Source of the DNA: Cyclobacteriaceae bacterium
Lineage (GTDB): Bacteria > Bacteroidota > Bacteroidia > Cytophagales > Cyclobacteriaceae
Reading direction: 5' to 3'
DNA length: 64,000 nt
Assembly (NCBI GenBank): GCA_029858965.1
Contig: JAOUDZ010000007.1
Span: forward strand, 1 to 64,000
Under the pieces are notes generated by a model. That model was not told the origin of the DNA, made no database searches, and worked only from the letters and a program-made list of their open reading frames with translations. Position numbers and translations under genes: made by a program. Shown one piece after another: positions 26,012 to 35,930 of the stretch; position 1 is the first letter of the stretch; each line of letters begins with the position of its first letter.

Positions 26012-27280
26012 ATGAAACGCGACAAAGAAATTTTCGATCTCATAGCGAAGGAAAAACAGCGTCAGGAGGGCGGGATAGAGCTTATTGCTTCAGAGAACTT
26101 TACTTCCCTGCAGGTAATGAAGGCGCAGGGCTCGGTGCTTACCAACAAGTATGCCGAGGGCTTGCCGGGCAAACGGTACTACGGAGGCTGCGAGGTGGTG
26201 GATGAAGTAGAAAAACTTGCGATTGATCGTGCAAAAGAACTTTTTGGTGCAGAATGGGCTAATGTTCAACCACACTCCGGCGCTCAAGCAAATGCAGCAG
26301 TGATGTTAGCCTGTTTAAAACCTGGTGATAAGATTCTCGGATTTGACTTGTCACATGGTGGTCATCTGACACACGGTTCACCGGTTAACTTTTCAGGCAA
26401 ACTGTACCAGCCCTCTTTTTATGGGGTAGAAGAGGAAAGTGGATTGATTGATTTTGACAAGGTGATTCGCACAGCCCAGCGCGAAAAACCAAAAATGATT
26501 ATTTGCGGGGCTTCAGCCTATAGCCGAGATTGGGATTATAAAAAATTAAGAGAGGCAGCAGATAGTGTAGGCGCGCTCTTGTTAGCAGATATATCTCACC
26601 CGGCCGGGCTAATTGCACGCGGATTATTGGCAGACCCTATGGAGAATTGCCATATTGTGACTACCACGACGCACAAAACACTTCGAGGGCCACGTGGGGG
26701 TATGATTCTGGTGGGTAAAAATTTTGATAATCCTTGGGGATTAAAAACTCCGAAGGGTGAATTAAGAAAAATAACCTCGATACTTGACTCAGGTGTATTT
26801 CCGGGCACGCAAGGAGGTCCGCTTGAACATGTTATAGCAGCGAAAGCGGTTTCGTTTCACGAAGCCCTGTCGGAAGCGTATATGGAGTACATTATTCAGG
26901 TTTCCAGAAATGCAAAGGCCATGGCACAGGCATTCGTTGACAAAGGTTATAAAATAATCTCAGGGGGTACGGATAATCATCTTATGCTTATTGACCTTCG
27001 ATCAAAAAAATTAACGGGTAAGCAGGCGGAAGAAGGTCTAATACAGGCGGATATTACGATAAACAAAAACATGGTCCCGTTCGATACCCAGTCACCGATG
27101 GTAACTTCAGGGATGCGGATTGGCACACCGGCAATTACCACCCGTGGATTGAAGGAAAAAGACATCATCAGAGTTGTTGACTTTATTGACGAAGCGCTTC
27201 AGAAGCCCGACGACACTAGACATCTCAAAGCGATAAAACGCAAGGTGAATAGGTTTATGTTGAAATTTCCGCTCTATTGA
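26012..27280 (+). CDS. glyA: Serine hydroxymethyltransferase
   Basis: The 422-residue PLP enzyme converts serine and tetrahydrofolate into glycine and methylene-tetrahydrofolate, the main one-carbon source. Visible signatures are [41 protein letters not shown], the PLP lysine in [15 protein letters not shown] near residue 223, and [13 protein letters not shown] near the end. The length is normal. It is preceded by a textbook promoter, and the next gene (tatC) is 78 bases downstream, so tatC-rpiB may be read through from it. Confidence 0.97.
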   Translation: MKRDKEIFDLIAKEKQRQEGGIELIASENFTSLQVMKAQGSVLTNKYAEGLPGKRYYGGCEVVDEVEKLAIDRAKELFGAEWANVQPHSGAQANAAVMLACLKPGDKILGFDLSHGGHLTHGSPVNFSGKLYQPSFYGVEEESGLIDFDKVIRTAQREKPKMIICGASAYSRDWDYKKLREAADSVGALLLADISHPAGLIARGLLADPMENCHIVTTTTHKTLRGPRGGMILVGKNFDNPWGLKTPKGELRKITSILDSGVFPGTQGGPLEHVIAAKAVSFHEALSEAYMEYIIQVSRNAKAMAQAFVDKGYKIISGGTDNHLMLIDLRSKKLTGKQAEEGLIQADITINKNMVPFDTQSPMVTSGMRIGTPAITTRGLKEKDIIRVVDFIDEALQKPDDTRHLKAIKRKVNRFMLKFPLY

Positions 27281-27358
27281 ACGCTACTTTGTAAAACAGA
27301 CCCCATCTCTTCTGAGTAGAATGAGGGTTAAATGAACGAAATTAATTGAATCACTATC

Positions 27359-28219
27359 ATGCCACTGGATCAAGCGTCGACTGAAGAGAAAGAAATGAGT
27401 TTCCTGGATCACCTGGAAGAGTTACGCTGGCACCTTATCCGGTCATTTGCAGCAGTAGTAGTGTTCACAATTGGTGCATTTATCAGTGCCAAATGGATTT
27501 TTCAGAACATCGTTTTTGCCCCAGCAAGAACGGATTTTCCAACGTTCAAGTTTCTTTGTAAGCTCGGAGACTTTCTCCACTATGAGGGACTATGCATTAC
27601 GGATATTCCTTTTAAAGTGCAAAGCAGAAATATGACCGGGCAGTTTTCTATGCACGTCATGTCTTCCTTCATTATAGGATTCATAGTTTCTTTTCCTTAC
27701 GTAGCCTGGGAATTGTGGCGCTTTGTCAAACCAGGCCTTCAGGTCAAAGAAAGGAAGTACTCTAGAGGAGCCGTTGCGGCGATTTCCTTTTTGTTTTTCC
27801 TGGGTGTTATGTTTGGATATTATATCATTGCTCCCTGGATGGTCTACTTTCTGGCGAATTACAGCATTAGTGATATGGTTGTCAATGAATTTGATATTAC
27901 ATCCTATGTCTCGACGGTAGTAATGCTGGTGTTCGGCGCAGGGTTGCTTTTCCAGCTGCCTGTGGTTATCTATTTCTTGACTAAGGTCGGAATCGTAACG
28001 CCTAAGTTTCTTCGTGAATACAGAAAACACTCGATCGTTGTTATCCTCATTGTGGCTGCGATCCTCACACCACCGGACCCCCTCAGCCAGGGACTGATTT
28101 CAATTCCATTGTATCTACTTTTTGAAATCAGTATCTTGATATCGGCATTCGTTGCGAAGGGAATGGCTAAAGAAGAAGCTGAGGAGTTGCGCAGAGAAGA
28201 AGCAGAGAAATTACCATGA
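27359..28219 (+). CDS. tatC: Sec-independent (twin-arginine) translocase subunit TatC
   Basis: The 286 residues have the TatC opening MSFLDHLEELRWHLIRS after a short leader, with the conserved acidic patch that binds the twin-arginine signal. Six membrane helices follow, with FPYVAWELWRFVKPGLQVKERKYSR at about 112-136 and ILTPPDPLSQGLISIPLYLLFE near 240. TatC exports folded proteins across the inner membrane. No tatA or tatB gene lies beside it, so the partner must be elsewhere. A charged tail rich in glutamate closes the protein. It overlaps rpiB by ATGA. Confidence 0.96.
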   Translation: MPLDQASTEEKEMSFLDHLEELRWHLIRSFAAVVVFTIGAFISAKWIFQNIVFAPARTDFPTFKFLCKLGDFLHYEGLCITDIPFKVQSRNMTGQFSMHVMSSFIIGFIVSFPYVAWELWRFVKPGLQVKERKYSRGAVAAISFLFFLGVMFGYYIIAPWMVYFLANYSISDMVVNEFDITSYVSTVVMLVFGAGLLFQLPVVIYFLTKVGIVTPKFLREYRKHSIVVILIVAAILTPPDPLSQGLISIPLYLLFEISILISAFVAKGMAKEEAEELRREEAEKLP

Positions 28220-28644
28220 AAATAGCAATTGGGAGTGATCATGCAGGATTTGAGTACAAAGAAGTACTCAAAAAATGGCTTGATGCGCATATATATGAAA
28301 GCAAAGATTTTGGTACTTACGACGCCGAATCCTCTGACTATGCAGACTTCGCGCATCCTGTTTCCGAGGCAGTTGAAAGTGGGGAGTTTGCGTTGGGAGT
28401 ATTGGTTTGCGGCAGTGCCAATGGCGTTGCCATCACAGCCAACAAACACAAGGGGATACGCGCGGCGATTTGCTGGAATGAGGAGTTAGCCAGGCTTGCC
28501 AGGAATCACAATGATGCGAATATTGTATGTCTGCCTGCACGCTTTATAAGCCTGGATTTGGCAGAAAAGATACTTGAAAATTTCCTGCACGCAGCTTTTG
28601 AAGGCGGGAGGCACGCAGTGCGGGTGGGCAAAATCAGTTGCTGA
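28216..28644 (+). CDS. rpiB: Ribose 5-phosphate isomerase B
   Basis: The 142-residue enzyme interconverts ribose 5-phosphate and ribulose 5-phosphate in the pentose phosphate pathway. It has KIAIGSDHAGFEYKEVLK, the active-site cysteine in GVLVCGSANGVAIT near residue 66, and the pattern ARNHNDANIVCLPAR near 93. Allose 6-phosphate isomerase is the sister family, but no sugar-uptake genes are here. It starts in the ATGA shared with tatC. Its 3' end overlaps the convergent membrane protein gene by 11 bases. Confidence 0.94.
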   Translation: MKIAIGSDHAGFEYKEVLKKWLDAHIYESKDFGTYDAESSDYADFAHPVSEAVESGEFALGVLVCGSANGVAITANKHKGIRAAICWNEELARLARNHNDANIVCLPARFISLDLAEKILENFLHAAFEGGRHAVRVGKISC

Positions 28645-30055
28645 CACTCCTTTTGTTGTAATAGATCCCTTCTCGATAGTACTTTTTTTTGAGTTCTGGC
28701 ATGCGGTCCAGGAATGGCTTCATCAGATCATGCTTATCTCTAATTACATCCGGGGGATCAGCTTCCAGGCCTTCATATACCCGCAGGATGTTCTCGTAGT
28801 ATTCCGGGTGAGAAAATATTTCTGCTGATAGATCCCAATTCAGGAAAGGTGAGGCCAGGCGATGCTGCCTGTAAATACTCCAGTCATCATCTAACACCAG
28901 TATTCGTTTTTTGTCATTTGCTGATGCTGGATTTGGCACCAGAAGCCGTTGATAATCTATGCTTTCCAGCAGGTTATAACGGCTAGCATAACCAATTGAA
29001 ATAGTTCCCACTAAAAGAAGCCATATATACATTTCAGCAAACCTTTTTCGACGAATCAATAGCAGGAAATGGGTGATAAAGAAAGAAAGACTGGGAATAA
29101 TTGTAATCAAATTTTGAGGTCGCAAATCTTTAGCATACAGTACTTGAAGAAAAGAAAAGATCATCCAGAAAAACATCGCTTGAACAAGCTGTGTTTGATA
29201 TTTCGAAAAGCGAGCTTCCCGGGTCATCATTACGAAGGACATAACCAGGAAGAATAAGGGCAACGCGCAAAGCACCAACAAACTGGAATTCGAAATGTAT
29301 TGGTCAGATCGAATGCTAAAATTTGGCAGGTAGAAGTACTGCCACAACGACGCAATCCCATCCATGAGATAATAACAGCTCATGAGCAGAATATGGGGGA
29401 GCAGGAAGCCGAAGACCAGGAGTAAATATTTACGCGGGCTGCTGCGCGTGAAAATAATCAACGTAATAAGCGTCCCAAACAAAAAAACGGTGAATGAAAA
29501 GGCAAAAAGTGAAGCAAGACTAATGTAGAGACCAAGGTTAAAGATGGATTCGTTGCGTTGTTCACGGAATTCGATCTCTTTAAACAAATTATTCAGGGCA
29601 GGCAGCAGAAAACCTGAACCGATTAATTCAGGTGTCAATGAGAGCATGTCAAAAGAATAGGAACCTAAAATGATAAAGATCAGCGATGGAACATAAGTGG
29701 TTTCCGCAAATACTTTCTTATTTACAAAAACCGTTCCTACATAGGATGCCTGTAAGAAAACTATAACGAAAGCGAGAAGGCGGCGACCGAGCACTGAACG
29801 GCCAAACAGTATATCCATCAATCCGTCAAACCAGCCGGCCAGAGGAGCCGTGGAATCTACCAGTTCAAGGTACAAGACCTTCCCTTCATGGACCTTTTCT
29901 CCTACGACAAAACTCTTTAATTCAGGATAAGTTATATCCGGAGAATCAATTAGCATCGGAAGATGGATGAGCAGGAAGAGAGCCAGCAAACCAAATAAAC
30001 GGTACGGATCGTTGATTCGAAAATAGTGGAGCAAGGAAAAGTGGTTAAGATGCAC
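28634..30055 (-). CDS. Polytopic membrane protein of unknown function (GT-C or DUF6427-like)
   Basis: The 473-residue protein has about ten hydrophobic segments from residue 20 to 355, then a soluble tail of some 100 residues (ILVLDDDWSIYRQHRLASP, LEADPPDVIRDKHDLM, MPELKKKYYREG). The layout of helices followed by a tail that ends in a Rossmann-like or lid segment resembles GT-C glycosyltransferases and some DUF6427 proteins. I could not find a definite catalytic motif; an acidic pair at LIDSPDITYPELK near 36 in the first loop is in the right place. Start codon GTG at 30055. It diverges from rbfA with 72 bases between starts. Confidence 0.72.
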   Translation of the reverse strand: MHLNHFSLLHYFRINDPYRLFGLLALFLLIHLPMLIDSPDITYPELKSFVVGEKVHEGKVLYLELVDSTAPLAGWFDGLMDILFGRSVLGRRLLAFVIVFLQASYVGTVFVNKKVFAETTYVPSLIFIILGSYSFDMLSLTPELIGSGFLLPALNNLFKEIEFREQRNESIFNLGLYISLASLFAFSFTVFLFGTLITLIIFTRSSPRKYLLLVFGFLLPHILLMSCYYLMDGIASLWQYFYLPNFSIRSDQYISNSSLLVLCALPLFFLVMSFVMMTREARFSKYQTQLVQAMFFWMIFSFLQVLYAKDLRPQNLITIIPSLSFFITHFLLLIRRKRFAEMYIWLLLVGTISIGYASRYNLLESIDYQRLLVPNPASANDKKRILVLDDDWSIYRQHRLASPFLNWDLSAEIFSHPEYYENILRVYEGLEADPPDVIRDKHDLMKPFLDRMPELKKKYYREGIYYNKRSVSN

Positions 30056-30127
30056 AAATTAGAGCAGGTTTTTATAATTGCCAATGGTTCATTGGTAATT
30101 GTTACGCGATCAGAGATATTTGTTGTT

Positions 30128-30496
30128 ATGAGCGGCACGACCAGACAACAGAAATATGCAAAGCTTATTCAAAAAGAGCTTAGCGAGATTTTTCAGCGGG
30201 ATAAACGAGGTATCCTCGATAATGCTTTTGTAACAATAGCTGATGTCAGAATGAATCCTGATTTAAGCGTGGCAAAAATTTATATAAGCATGTTGCTCGC
30301 AAAAGAGAAGGGCAAAGTACTGGAAAGGATCAATAGGCGTAAGAGTGAAATTCGGAAGGCGCTGGGAAATAAGATAGGCAAACAAGTACGTATTATTCCC
30401 GAGCTTATCTTTTACAAGGACGAAGTGCAAGAGAGTGCAATCCGGATGGATGATATTATTAAGAATCTCCAAATTCCACCTGAAAAGAAAGATTGA
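30128..30496 (+). CDS. rbfA: 30S ribosome-binding factor RbfA
   Basis: The ATG at 30128 (MSGTTRQQKYAKLIQKELSE) gives 122 residues, normal for RbfA; the track extends 34 unrelated residues upstream. The KH-type fold is visible: AFVTIADVRMNPDLSVAKIYISM, then INRRKSEIRKALGNKIGKQVRIIPELIFYKDE. It helps mature the 5' end of 16S rRNA and assists cold adaptation. The next gene, a LolC/E-type permease, follows after 45 bases. Confidence 0.93.
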   Translation: MSGTTRQQKYAKLIQKELSEIFQRDKRGILDNAFVTIADVRMNPDLSVAKIYISMLLAKEKGKVLERINRRKSEIRKALGNKIGKQVRIIPELIFYKDEVQESAIRMDDIIKNLQIPPEKKD

Positions 30497-30541
30497 CACG
30501 GATATGTGTTTTTATTGGGTACTTACTAATACGCTGCAACA

Positions 30542-31768
30542 TTGAATCTCCCTTTTTTCATTGCCAGAAGATACCTTCTCTCTAAGCGAAAGAAGAATTT
30601 TATCAATGTAATTTCCATCATTTCAGTGGTGGCAGTGGCCATAATCGCTGCGTCCATAATTATCGTACTGTCGATATTTAATGGACTGGGAGATCTGCTG
30701 CATGCCATCAATAATTCTTTTGATCCGGAGATTAAGATTGAGGCAAGCCTGGGTAAATCCTTTGTGGTGAACGATGAGTTATTGCACAAGATTGAAGGGA
30801 TTCCAGGGGTAGAAATTGTCACGCAAGTAATTGAGGACTATGCCTATGCGCGATATAATGGGGCTAATCAAGTGGTGACGATTAAGGGCGTCAGCGATAA
30901 TTTTATTGATCAGAAGCGCATTCCAAAGGAAAGTATTGTTGAGGGGGAACTCATGCTGAAGAAAAATGGAGTGAATAGAGCATTAGTTGGTTATGGCGTT
31001 AAAAGCACGTTGTCAATTTCTTTAGATCAAGACTTTTATCCACTTCAATTGTTTTACGTAAAAAATGCAAAAGGGGGGAGCCTGGACCCTTCAAAACTTT
31101 ATGCACAGAAGAGTATTTTTCCGGGCGGAGTTTTCTCCATTATTCAGAATTTCGATGAGAGTTATGTTATTGTTCCATTAGGTTTTGCCGAAGAACTGCT
31201 GAATTATGGAGACAGGCGCACTTCCCTTGAAATCAAAACGGAACCCGGCGTTAACATTCAGGATATTGAAAGCAGTATTCAAGCCGTTTTGGGGGATGAT
31301 TATAATGTACTAAACGGAGAAGAACAGCATCAGGACTTGTACAGGGTCTTGAGATTGGAGAAATTATTTGCTTCTGTTGCGGCGATACTTCTGTTGATGA
31401 TCGGCTCTATAAATATTTATTTCAGCCTAATGATGCTGGCCCTTGATAAGAAACGGGACATTACCATTTTGGCTGCCATGGGTGCCAGCGCCGGATTATT
31501 GAAAAAGGTATTCATTACAGAAGGTCTGCTCATCGCGATGATCGGCGCAATCTCAGGGCTACTTTTTGGAGCAATAATCGTAGTTCTGCAGCAGAACTTC
31601 AGTCTTGTATCAATGGGAATGAATTCGGCCGTTGTTGACGGTTATCCTGTAAAAATGGTATTTTCCGATTTTGCCTATGTATTCTTTGTGATGATTATAG
31701 TCACTATTTTGATCTCATCACGGCCTGCAGAACTCGCCTCGCGCTTTGGCTCCGTTCAGAACCTGTAA
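30542..31768 (+). CDS. LolC/E-type lipoprotein-release ABC permease (FtsX-like)
   Basis: The 408-residue permease has the LolC/E opening NLPFFIARRYLLSKRKKNFINVISIISV. A membrane helix at about 20-45 precedes a periplasmic domain to about 270, and three helices follow (FASVAAILLLMIGSINIYFSLMML, LLIAMIGAISGLLFGAIIVVL, FVMIIVTILIS). It is expected to pull lipoproteins from the inner membrane for delivery to the outer membrane with a LolD ATPase not present here. The only start that fits is TTG at 30542, since a stop lies 15 bases upstream. MacB-type export is the alternative. Confidence 0.9.
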   Translation: MNLPFFIARRYLLSKRKKNFINVISIISVVAVAIIAASIIIVLSIFNGLGDLLHAINNSFDPEIKIEASLGKSFVVNDELLHKIEGIPGVEIVTQVIEDYAYARYNGANQVVTIKGVSDNFIDQKRIPKESIVEGELMLKKNGVNRALVGYGVKSTLSISLDQDFYPLQLFYVKNAKGGSLDPSKLYAQKSIFPGGVFSIIQNFDESYVIVPLGFAEELLNYGDRRTSLEIKTEPGVNIQDIESSIQAVLGDDYNVLNGEEQHQDLYRVLRLEKLFASVAAILLLMIGSINIYFSLMMLALDKKRDITILAAMGASAGLLKKVFITEGLLIAMIGAISGLLFGAIIVVLQQNFSLVSMGMNSAVVDGYPVKMVFSDFAYVFFVMIIVTILISSRPAELASRFGSVQNL

Positions 31769-31862
31769 TATTGATGTAACATATTTCTTAAAAAATGCCA
31801 GTTTTTCTGAATGAAAATTCGTAATTTGCGAATTCCGTTTTCATCAAATCGCAGTTTTTTGG

Positions 31863-34805
31863 ATGAAAGTCTCTGCTTCACAACCGTTTCAAATTGTCTA
31901 TTCGTTGTATCAGCACGAATATCTGGGTTTCGTGTTTGAATCCTACATTGTTCACCTTGATGAGAAGGGCAAGCTGACGTATCAACACCAGAACATTTCT
32001 TCTAAGAATGCCCGTGAATTTTCCAAGGGGCTGGACGATCAGGATTTCGAACTTATTGAGCTTATGGACTCCATGGCGCAGGAAGCCATTGTCAAAAAGT
32101 TTTCCAGCAAATTCATGAAGCCTGATGAGTATTTCGTAAAAACGTATGACAAGGTAAAAGGAAATACGTTAGTGCAGGATCAAATTGAAGACTACATGGA
32201 AAGGCGTAGGTCTAAGATCCTGGAAAAGATGAGAGGTAAGATTCTATTTGAAATGGGCAATGACGGTGAACCAACCTGGCGCAAGATCGAAGTACTTGAA
32301 GAACGCGCTACGATACAGTTCCACTTCATGCGGACGAAAGAAAATACAAACTACTACCCCACAATCTTCTATAAGGGGAAAAAGATAGACTTGCCAAACC
32401 CTTCGGCATACTTAATATGCAAGAATCCCGCATGGATGGTATTGAATGGAAAGCTATACGGTTTTGAAAAGCATGTTGACGGAAAGAAGTTAACCCCATT
32501 CTTTACCAAAAAATATGTAGTCATTCCAAAAAACGTGGAAGAGACCTACTATAACCGTTTTGTTGCCCCGTTGATTGCAACATTTGATGACGTAGATGCA
32601 AGTGGTTTTGAAATCAACAAAAGCACGTATGATCCACATCCGGTATTGACTCTTTCGGAGTTGCACACCGCTCAGTCAGCGTCTGCGACGTCACTTTTCA
32701 ATGATCACCCAGAGGTTGAAGATGCAAGAGATGAAGCAGGAAAGATTGTTTTTGATCTTTCCTTCCGTTACGGCAAACATCGGTTTCGCGGCGACAATAT
32801 TGGCCCCGTGAGCGTATCGTTGGAGAAACAGGGTGAAGGATATGTTTTTCATCGTGTAACCAGGAAAACGAATGAGGAAAAGAATTTTCTACAGACGGTT
32901 CAAAAGCTAGGATTACCAATGAAGGGTTTTCGGGTAGCCATTTCTAAGTCTGAGGCATTTTCCTGGCTGAATGAAAACAGGGTTAATCTCCTCAATCTTG
33001 GTTTTGAAGTCAGCCAACCGGAGAGCCGGGACAAAAAATATTTTGTTGGCAAAGCGATAATAGAAGTTGAGGTAAAAGAAAATATTGACTGGTTCGATAT
33101 ACATGCTAAAATCCGGTTTGGGGAATTTGAGATTCCTTTTAAAGAACTTCGTAAGCTTATCCTTAGGAAAAAGGTGGAGTTCAAACTTCCAAATGGAGAA
33201 ATTGCCATTATTCCAGAAGCTTGGCTAACAAAATACTCCGACCTGTTCGCACTCAGCGAGACGGATAGCGCAACCGAGAAATCAGTTTTGCGCAAACATC
33301 ACCTTAATCTGGTTAAGGAATTGGAGGAAGGTAATCTCGCAAAGGTTCACCTGACTGAGAAGTTTCGTTCCTTAAATTCGTTCAGCGGGATCAAAAACTA
33401 TCCAATACCCGAAGGCTTTAGGGGGGAACTACGCCCTTATCAGAAAGCCGGGTATAATTGGTTACGCTTCCTTAATGAATATAGACTTGGCGGTTGCCTT
33501 GCCGACGATATGGGGCTTGGAAAAACTGTGCAGGCGCTAACCCTTCTGCAATCGGAAAAGGAGATGGGATCCGGCCCCACCTTGCTCATAATGCCTACAT
33601 CGATCATCTACAACTGGGAAATGGAAGCCAGTAAGTTCGCGCCTGATCTTAGAACCCTAAACTATACGGGGACGCTGAGAAATAAGGATGTTAAGCGGTT
33701 CGAGAAATATGATCTAATACTTACTTCATACGGAATTACGCGGCTTGATGTAGAGTTGTTACGCCAATTCTATTTCAACTATATCATTTTAGACGAATCA
33801 CAAGTAATTAAGAATCCAACGTCGAACATTGCAAAGGCAGTCCGCGAGCTTAAATCAAAACATAAGCTTGTCCTAACAGGAACACCGATAGAGAATACCA
33901 CTATGGATTTGTGGTCGCAAATGTCTTTTATTAATCCGGGAATCTTAGGAACACAAACCTACTTTCGAAATGAGTTTCAAAACCCAATCGAGAAGAAGAA
34001 TGATGAATCGCGTTCTAGAAAATTGCACGCAGTTATCAAACCTTTTATACTGAGGAGGCATAAGTCGCAAGTGGCCACAGAACTCCCGGAAAAGGTTGAG
34101 AATATTCAGTACTGCACAATGACCACTGAACAAGAAAAGCGTTACGAAGAAGTGAAAGCCCACTATCGCGAAAAGATCTTCAAGCTCATTGAACAGGAAG
34201 GGTTAGGAAACAGTCGGTTTATGATATTGGAAGGATTGACAAAACTGCGTCAGTTGGCAAATCATCCAAGAATGGTTGAACAAGGGTACAGTGGAGATTC
34301 TGGCAAAATGGACGACATAACGCACATGCTTGAAAATGCAATTGCCGAAGGGCATAAAGTGCTTGTATTCAGCCAGTATGTTAAACATCTTGGGCTGGTA
34401 AGACAGTACCTAAAGACGCATAAGATTGATTATACGTACCTGGATGGTTCCAGTACTGACAGGAGAGAACAGGTAGAAAGATTCAACAGGGAAACTAATT
34501 TGAAGGTATTTCTAATCTCCATTAAGGCAGGCGGTTTAGGGCTCAATTTGACGGAGGCGGATTACGTGTTTATATTAGATCCCTGGTGGAACCCCGCGGT
34601 TGAAGCGCAAGCTGTCGATCGGGCACATCGCATTGGACAGAAGAAAAAAGTATTTACCTATAAGTTCATAACCCGTAACACTGTAGAAGAAAAGATACTT
34701 ACCCTTCAACAGCGAAAACTCAAACTCACCACAGAATTAATTACTAACGAGGAAAGTTTTATGAAACAACTGAGCAAAGACGACATCGAGCAAATGTTGG
34801 CTTAG
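31863..34805 (+). CDS. SNF2-family DNA/RNA-dependent ATPase (helicase-like)
   Basis: The 980-residue protein has a large N-terminal half without familiar motifs and a C-terminal SWI2/SNF2 engine. The engine has LADDMGLGKTVQALTLL near 547, FNYIILDESQVIKNPTS near 642, LTGTPIENTTMDLWS near 675, and VFSQYVKHLGLVRQYL and AVDRAHRIGQKKKVFTYK in the RecA2 part. Bacterial proteins of this kind move on DNA or remodel protein-DNA complexes; RapA is a relative. The N-terminal region (residues 1-450) lacks the zinc-finger SWIM motif and seems specific to this group. ATG at 31863. Confidence 0.9.
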   Translation: MKVSASQPFQIVYSLYQHEYLGFVFESYIVHLDEKGKLTYQHQNISSKNAREFSKGLDDQDFELIELMDSMAQEAIVKKFSSKFMKPDEYFVKTYDKVKGNTLVQDQIEDYMERRRSKILEKMRGKILFEMGNDGEPTWRKIEVLEERATIQFHFMRTKENTNYYPTIFYKGKKIDLPNPSAYLICKNPAWMVLNGKLYGFEKHVDGKKLTPFFTKKYVVIPKNVEETYYNRFVAPLIATFDDVDASGFEINKSTYDPHPVLTLSELHTAQSASATSLFNDHPEVEDARDEAGKIVFDLSFRYGKHRFRGDNIGPVSVSLEKQGEGYVFHRVTRKTNEEKNFLQTVQKLGLPMKGFRVAISKSEAFSWLNENRVNLLNLGFEVSQPESRDKKYFVGKAIIEVEVKENIDWFDIHAKIRFGEFEIPFKELRKLILRKKVEFKLPNGEIAIIPEAWLTKYSDLFALSETDSATEKSVLRKHHLNLVKELEEGNLAKVHLTEKFRSLNSFSGIKNYPIPEGFRGELRPYQKAGYNWLRFLNEYRLGGCLADDMGLGKTVQALTLLQSEKEMGSGPTLLIMPTSIIYNWEMEASKFAPDLRTLNYTGTLRNKDVKRFEKYDLILTSYGITRLDVELLRQFYFNYIILDESQVIKNPTSNIAKAVRELKSKHKLVLTGTPIENTTMDLWSQMSFINPGILGTQTYFRNEFQNPIEKKNDESRSRKLHAVIKPFILRRHKSQVATELPEKVENIQYCTMTTEQEKRYEEVKAHYREKIFKLIEQEGLGNSRFMILEGLTKLRQLANHPRMVEQGYSGDSGKMDDITHMLENAIAEGHKVLVFSQYVKHLGLVRQYLKTHKIDYTYLDGSSTDRREQVERFNRETNLKVFLISIKAGGLGLNLTEADYVFILDPWWNPAVEAQAVDRAHRIGQKKKVFTYKFITRNTVEEKILTLQQRKLKLTTELITNEESFMKQLSKDDIEQMLA

Positions 34806-34814
34806 AAATGCGTT

Positions 34815-35768
34815 TCATTTTCTAGAAGATTCCAGGACCTTTTCAAAGTTAATCTCATAAATATCATCTGAGCCATTAGAAGCACCGTTGTATGCACGCA
34901 CTAATTCTTCAAATGTTACATCTTTCGCGTAAGAGGAAGGGAGATTGTGTCGCTTGCTGGTAAAATAGAGGGTCTTCAGATCGGCGGTAACGAAAGGGCA
35001 ATAATCCAGTTTCGTTGAATTAATGAGCACTAAATTTTGAGCAGGTTGCCATTGGTTTTTTGCATCCTTGACGCTTAGGTACAGGTCCCCTCCGCCCATG
35101 TCATCCTTTCGGCCATAAGACGTAAAAATGATAAAGGTTTCATCAGGAGACACAAATGCATTGAACTCCCAAAAATCAGAGTTGATCGCAGAATCCAACG
35201 CTGCACTTTTTGTAAATGATCCATTTATCCAACGGCTGACATAAATATCCTCCTTGCCAGGTCCTTTATCATATTCAGCAGTGAAATACAAATTTCCATT
35301 TGCTGCGACTGACGGGTAAAATTCATTGGCTTTTGTGTTTATGTTTACGCCAAGGTTTTTCGGTTCAGACCAGTTTCCATTTATATTTTCCGTTACCCAA
35401 ATATCATAATCTTTAGGCTCGTTTCCGGTTATCGGACGATTGGAGCTAAAGAACAATTTCTTCCCATCTGGACTAAAGGCTGGTTCAAGATCACCATAGT
35501 TTCCTGAAAAAGATGCAACAGTGGGGGCTGACCATTTGTTGTTTGACAATTTTTCACGATGAATAATCGTGGAGAATACATTTTGGTTCCCAAGCAGGGT
35601 ATAGTACATATCTTGGCCATCCGGAGAAATTGCCATATCTCTTTCATTAAGATTTGTACTTATAACGCCTTCAAGAAACAGTGTGGGCAGGTCAGTTGTT
35701 GTTTTTGATTGCGCATTTATCTGCGAAAAAGTGACCGATAGAAAGAATGCAACGCAGGTCTTGAGCAT
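34815..35768 (-). CDS. PD40/TolB-like beta-propeller exported protein
   Basis: The 317-residue protein has a signal peptide (MLKTCVAFFLSVTFSQINA) and repeated PD40 blades: DMAISPDGQDMYYT, EPAFSPDGKKLFFSSNRP, EFYPSVAANGNLYFTAE, FNAFVSPDETFIIFTSYG and DYCPFVTADLKTLYFTSKR. Such a propeller typically binds proteins or glycans in the periplasm or on the outer surface. The C-terminal end is not a type IX sorting domain that I recognise. It converges with the SNF2 gene, 9 bases apart at the stops. Confidence 0.87.
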   Translation of the reverse strand: MLKTCVAFFLSVTFSQINAQSKTTTDLPTLFLEGVISTNLNERDMAISPDGQDMYYTLLGNQNVFSTIIHREKLSNNKWSAPTVASFSGNYGDLEPAFSPDGKKLFFSSNRPITGNEPKDYDIWVTENINGNWSEPKNLGVNINTKANEFYPSVAANGNLYFTAEYDKGPGKEDIYVSRWINGSFTKSAALDSAINSDFWEFNAFVSPDETFIIFTSYGRKDDMGGGDLYLSVKDAKNQWQPAQNLVLINSTKLDYCPFVTADLKTLYFTSKRHNLPSSYAKDVTFEELVRAYNGASNGSDDIYEINFEKVLESSRK

Positions 35769-35812
35769 TTGTGTAAAATTTTGTCGTCAATGTTATTAAG
35801 ATTATATTGAAT

Positions 35813-35846
35813 CCCCACACCCCTTTTGGGGTATTTTGAAGTGGGG
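35813..35846 (-). terminator. Nested hairpin between LpxL-like and PD40 genes
   Basis: Two stems are nested: CCCCAC with GTGGGG outside, and ACCCC-TTTT-GGGGT inside. It lies 84 bases beyond the LpxL-like stop on the minus strand and 45 bases before the PD40 start. There is no long U-tract, so termination, attenuation or mere structure remain possible. Confidence 0.45.
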
Positions 35847-35930
35847 GCACAATTACTTTAGGTCATTTAATGTTGCGGGAAGCGTGTAAATCATCAGGTT
35901 GATTATAGTGGATGTTAGCGCTCCCGGTCC

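Noticed and set aside
31863-34805. SNF2 helicase as part of a defence island such as DISARM or type I restriction
   Set aside because: No methyltransferase, phospholipase D or nuclease gene is next to it; the neighbours are a permease and a propeller protein.
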